Part shown: positions 44,991 to 56,774 of the stretch, one piece after another | Numbering within the stretch: the stretch's first letter is position 1 | Layout: every line of letters begins with the position of its first letter | From: Ashinkailepas kermadecensis | Taxonomy: Eukaryota > Arthropoda > Thecostraca > Neolepadidae | Length of the DNA: 64,000 nt | Assembly: GCA_034440615.1 (NCBI GenBank) | Contig: JAOTOM010004019.1 | Location: 124,001 to 188,000, forward strand | Reading direction: 5' to 3' | Notes under the pieces: generated by a model | Told to the model about the DNA's origin: nothing | What the model saw: only the letters and a program-made list of their open reading frames with translations | Databases searched by the model: none | Made by a program: the position numbers and the translations under genes

Positions 44991-46260
44991 ACCATGTTGC
45001 TTTTTGCGGGCCCCAGCATGTCTCTGAGGCCCTCATGCGGTCTCATGGCGCCGGTGTGCTTTGAGGACCTCAAATGTGTTATTTAAGACCCTGCCGCTTA
45101 TTGCCGGACTCAGTACGCTTTTGAAGGCCGGGTGTATTTTCGGATTCTCGTTGTGCTTTTAGGATTCCGATGCGTTTATTTGTGACTCCTGACGCACATT
45201 TGTGGGTACCCAGCACGATTTTGATGTCTGCGGTGCGATTTCTCTGGGTCCCGTCCCCACATTTCGGACTTAGGTGTGTGATTCCTGCGACCCCACGCCA
45301 GTTTTCTGGGCTCGACGTGATTTTTGGGGACTTTGTCTGAATTTTTAAAGTCTGAATCCCGGTCTGATTTTTGGGGCCCGCGCCGTATTTTTTGTGTCCC
45401 GCGGCATTTTTTTCGAGCTCCGGAACGTTTTTTTCCGAGCGCGATATTTGTGGGGGGAAGCGGTGTGAGTTCGCGGGTTCGTTGTACTTAGCTGTGGCCC
45501 CAGCGCGGTTTTCGCGGCACTGATGACAAATGTCGGACCCCAGCGCGACTTTTCTGTCTGCTAAATTCATTGGGAATTCATTACGTGAATTCTGGGGGGC
45601 CCCGGCACTATTTTTGGGGATACCGGCGTGAGTCTTGGGAGCCCACACCTCTCATGAGGAAATGACATTTGCCCCTTTGGTACACCACTGAGGTTGCTCA
45701 GCATGTTTTTTTAGGCCAATGGCACCCTTCAGGGTTGAAAGGCTATTCGGATAATTTTCCTTCTTGACCCGTTCTGAATTTTCAGGTGCTCGGGCCGATT
45801 CGATCGAGTCTCGGTGTGATTTTTGGGGGTGGAGTTCTATTTTTTATAGCCCTCCGCGCGAAGTTTTTGGGCCTCGGTACAATTCCTTTCCACGCACCGG
45901 GTCTTCCGGTGCGATTTTCTTTGGGTGCCCCGACTCGTTTCTTTTCCTGGACCCGATAGAGTTTTGGGGTTCTTTTGGGCGATTTTTCAGCCCACAGAGT
46001 GACATTTCGGGCAAGAATTGATTTTTTTTGTGGGGGGGGGCAGCTGCGGCTTTTGGGGCCTGGCGGGACCTTTTGGCCCGCAGTGTGATTTTCAAGGACT
46101 GGGGCTCGTCTTTTTCTGGATCCCAGTGCGAATTTTTGCCACCGGCGTCATTTGTTGGGATCCCTAGCGCGAGTTTTAGCGACCCTGACACGTTTTTAGT
46201 GGCCCAACACGTTTTCGGGACCTTTAGAGCGATTGCTGGGTACGGGCGGTCCGAGGCACC
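44991..46260. repeat. GC-rich array, segment right of the nested LINE
   Basis: It starts ACCATGTTGCTTTTTGCGGG, corresponding to ACCATGTCGCTTCCCGCGAG in element 1 (29493), and follows that element block by block, including the CCTCTCATGAGG...GGTACACCACTG stretch near 45650-45690. Confidence 0.75.
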
Positions 46261-46672
46261 AAATGAGATGAAGCAGAAAAAATCCCGACTGTACCCCGTC
46301 CCCATCCCCAGAACAAAATGACGTCGGATTTTCCTCACTGTATTGCTTTGGTTCCGATAATTCACAGCTGTTTCTCTCAGGGGGTGCCTCTGGCTGAACA
46401 TTTTGAGGTAAGGATGCACTTGAGCCTTCCCGGAGCGGAACCTTTTCCCTGCCGGAGGACCACCACCTTCCATGAGGGGTATATGCCTTCAGATCCCTCT
46501 GTATCCGCCCCTGCCTGGGCTTCCCAAAAACAACGCTGCCCTCCCTGGTCCTTTCTTTATGACGTGTAATTTTTCCTTATGATAGATAAGAAAACTATGT
46601 TTCAAGGATTTATCAGTGAGATTTCGTATTATTGATGATGGTGGATATTGGTGACAATGTTATGGATAACAG

Positions 46673-46677
<5 letters not shown>

Positions 46678-46750
<73 letters not shown>
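46678..46750. repeat. (TA)n microsatellite
   Basis: About 36 uninterrupted TA dinucleotides within hAT element 2. Confidence 0.95.
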
Positions 46751-46754
<4 letters not shown>

Positions 46755-47423
46755 ATCGTATAGATAACAGATATGTAGGTTTCTGATTACAATTGTTTAA
46801 AAACTACAATTTATAGTCATGTTAAGTTATGCATGTACTTTGGTAAACTGAAGCAAACATTACGCAAGGTATTTTGCATCAAATGGGTCTTTACATGTCT
46901 ACTTCCTCACACACAAAAAAAATATATTGTATGGACTGTCAACAATTTTTCCTAATGTAGGCATGACTACTTTTGTCCATTCTACACAAGCATGGCACAC
47001 CAAACAGAAGTATTTAAGGAAAATCCAATCAGTTTTTCTTGCTAAACAAAAACTTCTTAGAAACAAGAATGCATGGACTGGACTTGATGAGCTTACCCAG
47101 CAACTTCTTTAGGTACCATTTCTTTGGGAAATAACATCAGCAAGATATTCTTCCTTTGAAATCATGTCACCTAGTATTTATACTGCAGATGAGGCATTGA
47201 TACATTGATGATTCTCTGTTGATATAGTGATATTAGGTGATTCAACATCAGTAGGTGATCCAATATCAGTTGGTTTAGGTTATCTGACACGAGTAGATTA
47301 TGTTAAGTTAGGTTATATTTGTATTGTAATATTACATAGTTATTCAATATATGCTGCCCGACACAAAACAATTTTTCTGTGTACTTCCCATATTTTGTAG
47401 AAGTGAGGGGGGTAGCCCCCCAC

Positions 47424-48216
<793 letters not shown>

Positions 48217-49685
48217 ATTTAAAGTAATAATAGGGGGATAAATGTCCAGCCTAGTTACATCTGCATTGTCAAAAGATGTTATTTTCTGTGGTTGTTAAAA
48301 TGTTATTTCATCGATTTTTATGTTTTTTTGGGTAAATTTGTGCTTTAGGATGTTTTATGAATTCTTGGAATTTATCATTCCAATGCAATGTTTATGAATG
48401 TGACTAAGATGAAGGGGCCACTCATTTTATGTGCAAATGCTTGCTTTTCAGGTTGTGAGCAAAATAACACCAAAAGGTGGCTTTAAGTTAGGTAACATAT
48501 ATGAAAAGAAATGTTTGAAAAGTGAAAAACTGCAACATAACGTAACCTAACCTGGACTAACCTCACTTTTGAGAAGAAAAAATATTCAAAAAATAAAATT
48601 ATAAAAATTTAAAGCAGTTTATTTTCTGAAGACAACAAATGTTTTTTTTTTAAACATAGCCCGACCTATCCCAACCAAACATCAGCTGCTTTGGAAGAAA
48701 AAATAATTTCCAAATCAAAAAAGAAGAAAAAATGTACACATATTCCAACTGAAAAAAAAACTAACAACCGAGCCCATTTGTTTGCTTTATGAAAGCAGAT
48801 GTGTGTAAAAACTTGTCTTGTTACCAACTTAAAGCACAATAATACCTTCTTTTCTTCATGAAATGACTGCTTATTGAGATATAAGTACAACTTGAAGTGC
48901 TTATGTCCAAAAAAGATTCATTTCCCAAAGATGTGAATTTAAAATTATTTCAAATTACATCAAGACACTGGAAACACATTTTTGTTTAACCAAAAATGCC
49001 CTAAGGGTTTCTTCTATATCTTTACCCAAATTGCATGCATTGTGCAGACTCGAAAAGGTGGTTTTGAGTCGTTTGGTACGGCCAAGTAAAAAATAATTCT
49101 CACATTTTCAAATTCCTTGAATTTGGAAAGCTTTCATAAACACTTTCATAAAATGCAACTAGGTTTTGCATAATTTGAGATTGAAGAACAAGGTTCTCCA
49201 AAGCAGGCTGTTTTTTTTGTTCGATTGACTGTTATGTCCGTCCCGGAAACACTAGTGAATGCATGGAATTTACAGAGATGACTAAGCATCACATCAAAGC
49301 CCATTAAGAGCCCACTGGTCACTAACAGACTTCCTCGTTGAGCTTTCGGTTCTGGTATTTGCCACTTCTAGTACCTACCTAAGTGGGTGGGTAGGTAACT
49401 TGCTCCTGCCCCACAATTCCGCACATTCCCTTATTTTCACGAATCAATGGGAACATTTGTGTGCAAAACATAGCTCGATGTACCTCAAAGAGTCCCTCAC
49501 ACAGCGATCTCCATTAAGAGTAGGATGGACTTTAGTATTAGTACCCAGGACTGGACACAACTCCAAAAAGGCCGCATTCCCTGCACTTGTTATGAAACGA
49601 AAGCGCAATATATGGCGATATTTTCCAGAGGCATGCTATATTTGGCGATATTTGCCTGAGTGATTGTTCATGTAAGGATTTCTTT
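48217..49685. other. AT-rich interior of hAT element 2, unassigned
   Basis: No gene. AACCTAACCTGGACTAACCT near 48542 resembles, in reverse, the GGTTAGGTTAGG words at 34908 and 35015, so both may be one dispersed AT-rich family. Confidence 0.4.
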
Positions 49686-49689
49686 CGTT

Positions 49690-50229
49690 TCCTCGGCTTC
49701 ATTTTTGTGGGACCCTGGTGACACGTGTCGAGCCCCTAGTGGGATTTGCATGGGTCCGGACGCCACGTTTTGGGATCTACAGGCTCAGCATGACTCAGGG
49801 ACCCCGGCACGTCCTTTTGGGCCCCAATCCTGATTTTCAACGACCCCGACGGGAGTTTTTTGTGCCCCCCAGCGTGATTTTCAGGGGCCCCGGTCCGACT
49901 TTTTGGGGGCACCAGCGCGATTTTCTTGGGCGCCAACCCGACATTTTGAGGTTCCCAACGTGATTTTCAGGGCGCGACTTTTTGGGGCCCAGCAGTATTT
50001 TCAGAGGCCACGGTTGCACTTTTGGAGCCCCAGGGTCATTTTAGGGGCCCCAGAACGATTTTTTGGTGGTCCCAATGCGATTTTCAGTGGTCGCGATGCT
50101 ATTTTAGGACTCAGGGCTATTTTCAGGGGGCCCTGCGCGATTTTTAGGGCCCTCAATGTTATTTTTTAGGAGCACCGGTGCAATTTTTGGGGTCCGGCAA
50201 GATTTTTAGGGTTACCGGCGTAATGGTTA
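49690..50229. repeat. GC-rich array, last segment in hAT element 2
   Basis: Regular units of about 35 bp on GGGGCCCCAGCGTGATTTTC; more periodic than the other segments of the family. Confidence 0.8.
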
Positions 50230-50237
50230 CTCGCCAC

Positions 50238-50426
50238 CAGAGACGCAGCGAGGGGGTGGCAGGATCCTCCCTCCCTAGCACCCCAAAATACACTCGATCA
50301 AATGATACATTTCAAACAGATGCCATGCAAACCATAAATTTTCGGCGCGCGTTGTGTGCTTTCTCTATTTCATCACATTGTTGGGGGTCACCCCACCCCC
50401 TTAGGACAATTCTGGCTGCGCCACTG
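50238..50426. mobile_element. Small hAT MITE nested in hAT element 2
   Basis: Termini CAGAGACGCAGC and GCTGCGCCACTG. Flanks are CTCGCCAC (50230-50237) and CTCGTCAC (50427-50434), an 8-bp duplication with one change. Subterminal GGGGGTGG/CCACCCCC tracts. Confidence 0.75.
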
Positions 50427-50631
50427 CTCGTCACGTAGATTAATAGATAACAAATGCGACACGCGAAATAACGCTCTTGCAGGGCATATATTTTTCCCTT
50501 CAGAACGCGGTGCTTGTTCATCACCGCCTTACGACCGCGTCTACTATTGCATAACGCCATATTGGGCGGATTAGGTATGAGCAAGAAATCCCACCTAGTG
50601 AAAATCCCTTAGGGGAGGCCTTGCAGCGTGG

Positions 50632-51669
50632 CATCCATTTCATTCCGACTGACGCCAGACTTAATGCTGATGGGCAGCTTGACCGACATCGAGGAACGTG
50701 CTGTGCTTTTCAAAAAGTTGTCAGCTCTAATGATGTCATCCTTTGGAGCCTTTTGGTTCAAAAGGGGCGCCACTTCGTGGCTACAAGAAGCGTCTCGGTG
50801 GTTTGTTTTTAAAAATGGAGGGATGGACGAGCCCCTTCCGTCCCTCCCTCTCCCCATCATCTACGTCCAAGCCGAGAATATCTCGCATGAAATGTGTGTC
50901 CTCTGAGCACAGTAATTGCATTTAGCTAAGCGAGTACATTTTCAGCAAACACAAGCAAGCAAATATACCCCATATTCCTCGTGAGTCGACGTTATAGCCC
51001 TGTGAATGATCCATTTCAACAAAAGGGAATACATCCGACTACCTCCGCTGGTCGCTAGGTATTTTTCCCTCAGATGGGAGGGGTTGAATGACTAAGTGAA
51101 ACCCCTATTGCTGCTTATGAAGTTCATTTTTATAGGCCATGGAAGCGAGCAGGTTAACGTCGATGTCGATGTGAGCGTCGCGTATTATTGTATGTGGGCA
51201 TAGGTCGTCGACATTTTGGGACGTTGCGGTGCGCCTATGGAAATTATTGACAAAACAAAACTTCATCTAGCTTGCTCCTATCAAAAAAAAATCCTTCGGC
51301 GGAGCCTTGAGTAGACTACGCACGTGCATTATAGTTTTTAAAATAAATATGTGACTCAATTACCGTTTGTCTTGGTGGAATACATTGCCAATCCATTGTT
51401 CTTGCCGAAGAACAAGCCTTGCCATTTGTTGTTTTGTTCGTTTGTTGTTTTCTTTCCAGTGTTCGGTCAACGTAGTAGTACTTTGCTGTGATTATTTCCT
51501 CGGGTTGGTCACCAAGCACATCAGAAACATTTTCGGCTTGCTTCGCTTCCCAATATCTGGTTGCCTGACAGGTAGGTACCTACCTAATATAGAAGCCTGG
51601 TAGAGGACATTAGGAGTTACGATGTTATAGCGGACAGATTTGTGTTGCCAAATACTGCCAAAATATATG
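50632..51669. other. Unassigned intergenic DNA
   Basis: No gene or repeat recognised, apart from a short palindromic GGTAGGTACCTACC at about 51571. Confidence 0.45.
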
Positions 51670-51677
51670 CGTGTGAC

Positions 51678-52135
51678 TAGAGGTGCACGAACCTGCCAAC
51701 TCGCCTACCAGCGTTGGTGACAGATATTGGCTGAAACTGTGCCGTTGTTGTGACAGATCATTACTTGAAGAAGGAAAAGTATTCACCACATAATGAAAAC
51801 ATATCACACTAGGAAAGACATTTTAGCGCAAAAAAAATTAAGGTACAGTTTATTTTTGGTTATTTCACAAACTATTCGCTTATATTTCGGTACTTTATCA
51901 CTGCAATTTCGGAACAGGACATTTGTCAGCGCTAACTCTTTTGCGACAGATCCCAGTGCACAATATCGGCTGCACGCAACCAGCTCCATTAGGCTGAACC
52001 ATGGCGCAGCAGGCTGTCACAGATACGCCGTGACAGTTGATAGGGTTCGATTGCGGCGTGACAGATTTCGAAATGTGACAGATTTATGGGTTGCAATGCT
52101 CGTAGGTGACATTCTTGACGCTTTGTGCACCTCTG
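51678..52135. mobile_element. hAT MITE family M, copy 2 (inverted)
   Basis: Ends TAGAGGTGCACGAACC and GCTTTGTGCACCTCTG. A perfect 8-bp duplication, CGTGTGAC, lies at 51670-51677 and 52136-52143. The interior is the reverse complement of 36587-37120, with internal length differences (458 versus 534 bp). Confidence 0.93.
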
Positions 52136-52143
52136 CGTGTGAC

Positions 52144-53125
52144 GTCGCGTAATAGGCAACCCCGCCACGGCAAGCAATGGCTCGGACTTGCCCCGCCTCT
52201 CGTATTTGTAGCTTTGCAACGTTCACCGAAAACAAATTGCAGGGTACGCATCTGAAATTAAGATGGCATTCTGATGAAACATAGATATTCCGAATCCTTT
52301 CCACTTCGAGCGTCTGGAAATGTCTGTTCTGTCTTTAAATCCTAATCCTAAGTTCACAATCGGTAGCGTAGATCACAACGAACGGAAGCCATCACAGGAA
52401 GTTATCAGACTGCATACACATAACCAACATAAATAACGTAATTTTCGGAGGCCTTCCATTCTAGTGATTGAGAAAATCTTATCACCCCCGTATCCAATAA
52501 TTTATTTGCGAGAGAACCAGAGTGGAATATTGTTATTCGAAAAGTAATGCGGTAGTGGAGAATTCAAGCAAGGCATGGTGAAAATGAGGCAACCGCTTCA
52601 TAATTTCACCCGGTCGTCTGAAGGTGACACCATTAATTCATGAAGTTGAATAGTAAAATATATACGGATTGTATGGTAATATGTTTTTTTATATTAATAT
52701 TTCTATGTTTTGAAATTTGTTGTAGAGAAAGTTTGAGGGAAAGGCAATTGATGAATCGAGGGTTAAGGTTGGGGGTGGAAAAAAATCAAATATCATCTCC
52801 ATCACCATCAACGTGAACACCTAGCATGCGATTCGTCATCATACATTAAATAAGACTTTAATTATAGTAATATAGAATCTTCTCGAATTGGCTAATACCG
52901 TATTGGAAGCATTGGCTTCACCAGTCTTGTAGGGGAATAGATCCCTCCCCTCAATATTTTCAGATATCGTTTCCCCCATGATTAATAATGAACCGAAATA
53001 ATAACAAAACTTCCATACACAGTTTACCTCTATCCCAATCGTCATGTTGCAGAGGCTCACCCCCAAAAAAAGAGAATTGTAACATCACAGTGAATGAAGA
53101 ACCCGCGAACCTATTGTATTGTACA
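52144..53125. other. Downstream flank of the Ig-domain gene
   Basis: Nothing coding seen. A possible minus-strand polyadenylation signal ATTAAA (plus TTTAAT at 52857-52862) lies about 265 bases past the Ig gene stop. Confidence 0.4.
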
Positions 53126-53947
53126 TTAGGGCGGTGTCACGAAATGTGAGAACACTGCGACAATCAGCAACACGCAACTGAGCGTCCGAAGTGTAATACC
53201 ATTGCCCATACTGCTGGACGCACGATTGCGAGTCGTATTCCCGTCGCCGGGCGATACTACCTTGACCTGCAGACTGTCGCTCTGCAGTCCCGGCACGTGG
53301 CAGCCGTACATGCCGCGGTCCCGCTGTGAGATGTCACTGACCACCAGCAGACTGCACACCGGGCTGTCCGCCAGTGTGACGCGCACGCCGTCTGCCACCA
53401 CCACGGCGCCGTCCAGCGTCCATGTGACTGCCTGGCGGTCGGTCACGTTTGCCGAACAGCTGATGCGCAGCTGCTGGCCGCTGTGCACGTGCCGACTGTG
53501 CGGCCCGCCGATGATGGTGCGCAGCGGCGATACGACTGTCAGACGCACCAGCCGACTGGCGGCCGACGCCCTGTTGGCCTGCTCGTACATGACGCTGCAG
53601 CGGTACAGTCCGGCGTCGGCCGGCCGCGCCTGGTCGATCAGCAGCACCCACTGCGGCACCGGCGAGCTGATGTTCACCAGTCGGTAGCGCGGCTCGTTGA
53701 GGTGCACGTACGAGTTGATGGTCATGGTGAGCAGCCGGCTGGTGTCCAGGTGCGTCCAGGTGGTGGTGGCGCGGCGCGCGTCGAGCCCACACTGCAGCGC
53801 GGCTCGCTGACCCTCGCGTACCACCAGCTGGGTGACGCGGCGCGCGTGCAGCAGCGGGTCGCAGTTGTTGGCCGGCGGCTGGTGCAGGTCGTCATGGCTG
53901 CTGGCCAGCAGCACCAGCAGCAGTATGGCGGCGGCCGCCCGCCACAT
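53126..53947 (-). CDS. Two-Ig-domain surface protein, Dpr/lachesin-like, single exon (273 aa)
   Basis: A probable neuronal or epithelial cell-surface recognition protein. Residues 1-17 are a signal peptide (MWRAAAAILLLVLLASS). Ig1 has Cys53, Trp64 and Cys117, with RLLTMTINSYVHLNEPRYRL, resembling the LT..-Y-..D.R region of Dpr and related IgLON-like proteins, and DAGLYRC. Ig2 has Cys164, Trp176 and Cys216 with DRGMYGC. N-glycosylation sequons are NIS (92), NVT (167) and NTT (237). The end is a hydrophobic stretch after a Ser/Gly-rich spacer (SSSMGNG, then about 252-270), as in GPI-anchored proteins. The reading frame is complete from ATG to stop without an intron, unusual for this family, and is strongly GC-biased. 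Which subfamily it belongs to is uncertain; that it is a secreted or anchored Ig protein is nearly certain. Confidence 0.88.
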   Translation of the reverse strand: MWRAAAAILLLVLLASSHDDLHQPPANNCDPLLHARRVTQLVVREGQRAALQCGLDARRATTTWTHLDTSRLLTMTINSYVHLNEPRYRLVNISSPVPQWVLLIDQARPADAGLYRCSVMYEQANRASAASRLVRLTVVSPLRTIIGGPHSRHVHSGQQLRISCSANVTDRQAVTWTLDGAVVVADGVRVTLADSPVCSLLVVSDISQRDRGMYGCHVPGLQSDSLQVKVVSPGDGNTTRNRASSSMGNGITLRTLSCVLLIVAVFSHFVTPP

Positions 53948-54190
53948 GGCAGCTGTCGCGTGTGCCGGGAGCCGTAGTGGGCAGCTGGCGCGGTGCGGCC
54001 TGGTCGTGTGTCGGCCGCCGTGTGGGCCCTGCCACCAGCTGCCGGCCGGGCAGCCCTACCGCCACGCCACGCCACGCTGGTCGGCTGGCTCGTGACGCAA
54101 ACACGGCTCGGCTCGGCTCGGCTCATCGGCGAGCGGACAAGGAACAGCGGTGACAGCGCCCTGGCGGCCGGCCGGCCGGAACACATCACT
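53948..54190 (-). promoter_or_regulatory. CpG-rich 5' flank of the Ig-domain gene
   Basis: GC- and CpG-dense sequence continues upstream of the minus-strand ATG and falls off near 54190. It includes (CGGCT)n at about 54103-54124 and a GGCGGCCGGCCGGCCGG palindromic stretch at 54161-54179. Probable promoter and 5' UTR; no TATA box is evident. Confidence 0.35.
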
Positions 54191-55185
54191 GCACCGCTTA
54201 TTTATGTTGGAACGGCGGCTTCTTCTGGTGGACTGGTGTTCTGGCGACACGAACTCATTGTGTGTCCAAGCGTCATCAAGCGTCAGCGTCAAGTACTTTT
54301 CATGGATCGCATTTCTTAAAGCTAGGTAGTGTTGGTCTCAGCGGCGTATGTCTGTCCGGAGCAGGGGCATGTTGTGTTCTCGGCAGAAAGCAGAAGGAAT
54401 AATGGCCCCAAGGTCTTTTGTCGGGAGCCAAAAAATGCATCTGTACAAGGGAAAGGCAAGATTATGCCGTGAGTATCCGGTCCAGCAGAGTTTGGTTGTG
54501 AATGATGTTTTTGCATCAGAGCCCGAAAATTAACGCTCAAATTTGTCGAGGTAAGAGTTGTCGCCTTGCCAGGCGTCCGTGGATACTTCCATTGGTGACA
54601 GTCGCTGTGTTATGTATGACAAGGAGTTATTTAGCTGTGTCAGATTGTGATAAGTCGTACCTTTGGCATTGAAGTGTGACACGTAATTCAAGATAAGGAT
54701 AGAATGTCTCTTAGCTTGCTGTTTTTCTTTGTGGTCACCCTGGTGTATTTGCGAGGTTCATCTTTCCACCATCCGTCGTAGTATTCTCAAATCATGCCCA
54801 CAATTGGCGACGAGCGAGGTCCTGGCCGATTGCGTTCGCTATGGTGTTGCCTTCCAGGTCGCTGCAACCCCATCGTACCGGTTTGCGCCGGATTGCGGAG
54901 GCTGCCTTATATGTGCTTTCTTTGGCCCCTTACCGTATTAGACGCTGTGCAAAGACTAATGTATAATGGTCATTGTGTGGAGCGCCCTTGTATTGGTGGT
55001 GTCGTTCACCACCCACTGCCGCCTGATAAAATCGGCCCAGCCATTTAGAATAGCAGGCTGTTGCAACAATGCGTGTTAGACATCTGCGTCCACTTCTCTA
55101 TAATTAACAACGGGTCGATCTGTAGCGCCTGCGGTGCGTGGATAGGCGTGGAACGTTATGCTTATTCATCCAACAGGTTATCAAT
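54191..55185. other. Unassigned intergenic DNA
   Basis: No gene recognised; open frames of 60-100 residues have no domain. Confidence 0.45.
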
Positions 55186-55187
55186 TG

Positions 55188-55405
55188 CTTTAGTATTGTT
55201 CGGCCTTAGGTCGGTGTTGAGGGGATTCTATCAATAGGTCCATGTGTTCCGGTGCCAATTGCTTCAGTATTGCTTCGGTCTTAGGTCGGTGTTGAGGGGA
55301 TTCTATCAATAGGCCCATGTGTTCCGGTGCAAATTGCTTCAGTGTTACTTCGGACTAAGGTCGGTGTTGAGGGGATTCTACCAATAGGCCCATGTGTTCC
55401 GGTGC
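55188..55405. repeat. 72-73-bp minisatellite, 3 copies
   Basis: Units contain AGGTCGGTGTTGAGGGGATT, CTATCAATAGGCCCATGTGT and TCCGGTGCAAATTGCTTCAG, nearly identical. Confidence 0.9.
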
Positions 55406-56480
55406 TCTTTGCGACGCCGTGGTCGCTGGAGCGGCTGCATTTTAGACGGCGCACACAGTGAAGCCGTTTTTTTAATTTGTAGCGTCAGCTTCATTGTGTT
55501 CACTGTTTGACGTATAGTAACCAGGGCACGTCCCGGTGACCAGGGCACCGTAGCGGACGCCCAGGTATGCGTATTTGTGGAGAGAGCAAAGGCAAACAGA
55601 TTGGTTAGATGTGGTATGTGTGTTTTCAGTATCTGATGTGCTTCTCTCCCTAATGGTTTGTAAGGCATTGGTTGTGGGTTTTTCGTTGTCTTCCTTTCTG
55701 GACTGTTTTCAGGGGCTCTTTTTCTCGAATGTTGGTTTTTTCCTTCTCACGATTGTCTTCTTCACCTATGTATTCCTGACGTGACCTGCGACCGAAACTG
55801 ATGAGCTCTTCTTAAAGTGTAAAGCCTTTGACGTTAAAAACGTCTTTTCCGCTCCTAAAATCATTCAAGTTATAGATTGAGAAAATGAGCAAGTCGACAA
55901 CTTCTAACAAAATGAACAACATACTACCCTGGTTTTCCCACCTCAAGATTATCTGACCTGTCACATGACCTTTGACGTCGTAGTTGACCTAAAAACACCA
56001 GTGACTATATGTAAGTTTTCAATTACCATTATTCGCGTAATCACTTTCGTGCAGGTTAGATGTGAAAATACTCTGGCTTTCTCAGAACATGTGCTAATTT
56101 CATCCTACGGAGCTAAGACTCGTGCGTCAAATGAGGCCATACCCGGTGATGAGGTAAAAGAAGGTGTACTTTCGGACGACCATTACATAAGTGGTTTTGT
56201 CTGGTGGTGCAAAGTTTTTCCGCTTTCGATTGAATGTGACGACACTTCAGAGTATAATATATTACATTCGTAAAGGCTACTCTTAAGTTAATATCAAAGC
56301 AAGCGACCTGGCTGACGTCTTGCAGTACTGCGGTAAATTAATGATTCGGCCTTTTACCAGGAGACACCAGACTGTAGTTGCTATCTCATGTCATCCGTAA
56401 ACGAAAGATGTCTTGATCATCAAGAAACCTTGTCCTGGCAGCAAAGCCGACCTTTGCTTGTAAAGCAATAAATCTGGCCC
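55406..56480. other. Unassigned intergenic DNA
   Basis: No gene or element recognised. Confidence 0.45.
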
Positions 56481-56484
56481 GATT

Positions 56485-56660
56485 TAAAGTCATAAAGTCA
56501 TAAAAGTGTTGAGGCTTAATAAGTGCCACAGGGGCCCAACTGGATTAAGCTCATCTAGAAAGATACTAGAAAAGTACATACTCTTACCTCAATCAAACCA
56601 TAATCTCAAGCTCCTAGGGAGCTATATATCCCAGCCTATCTAGCACCATTTACCTGATAT
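56485..56660 (-). mobile_element. Older CR1-like LINE 3' fragment
   Basis: GTCATAAAGTCATAAAAGTG, TTGAGGCTTAATAAG and GGGGCCCAACTGGATTAAGC are diverged versions of the 3' end seen at 56787. The (GTCATAAA) pair is the tail repeat in minus orientation. It abuts the next copy. Confidence 0.55.
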
Positions 56661-56774
56661 TGCATAACACACTCCTCAACAACTATAAACTCCTCCAGTC
56701 ATGCCCATTGTGTTACCATAGCCAATCTCATCAGTATCACATCCCGAAGGAAGGTGCTGAATCCCCTGCTAGGT

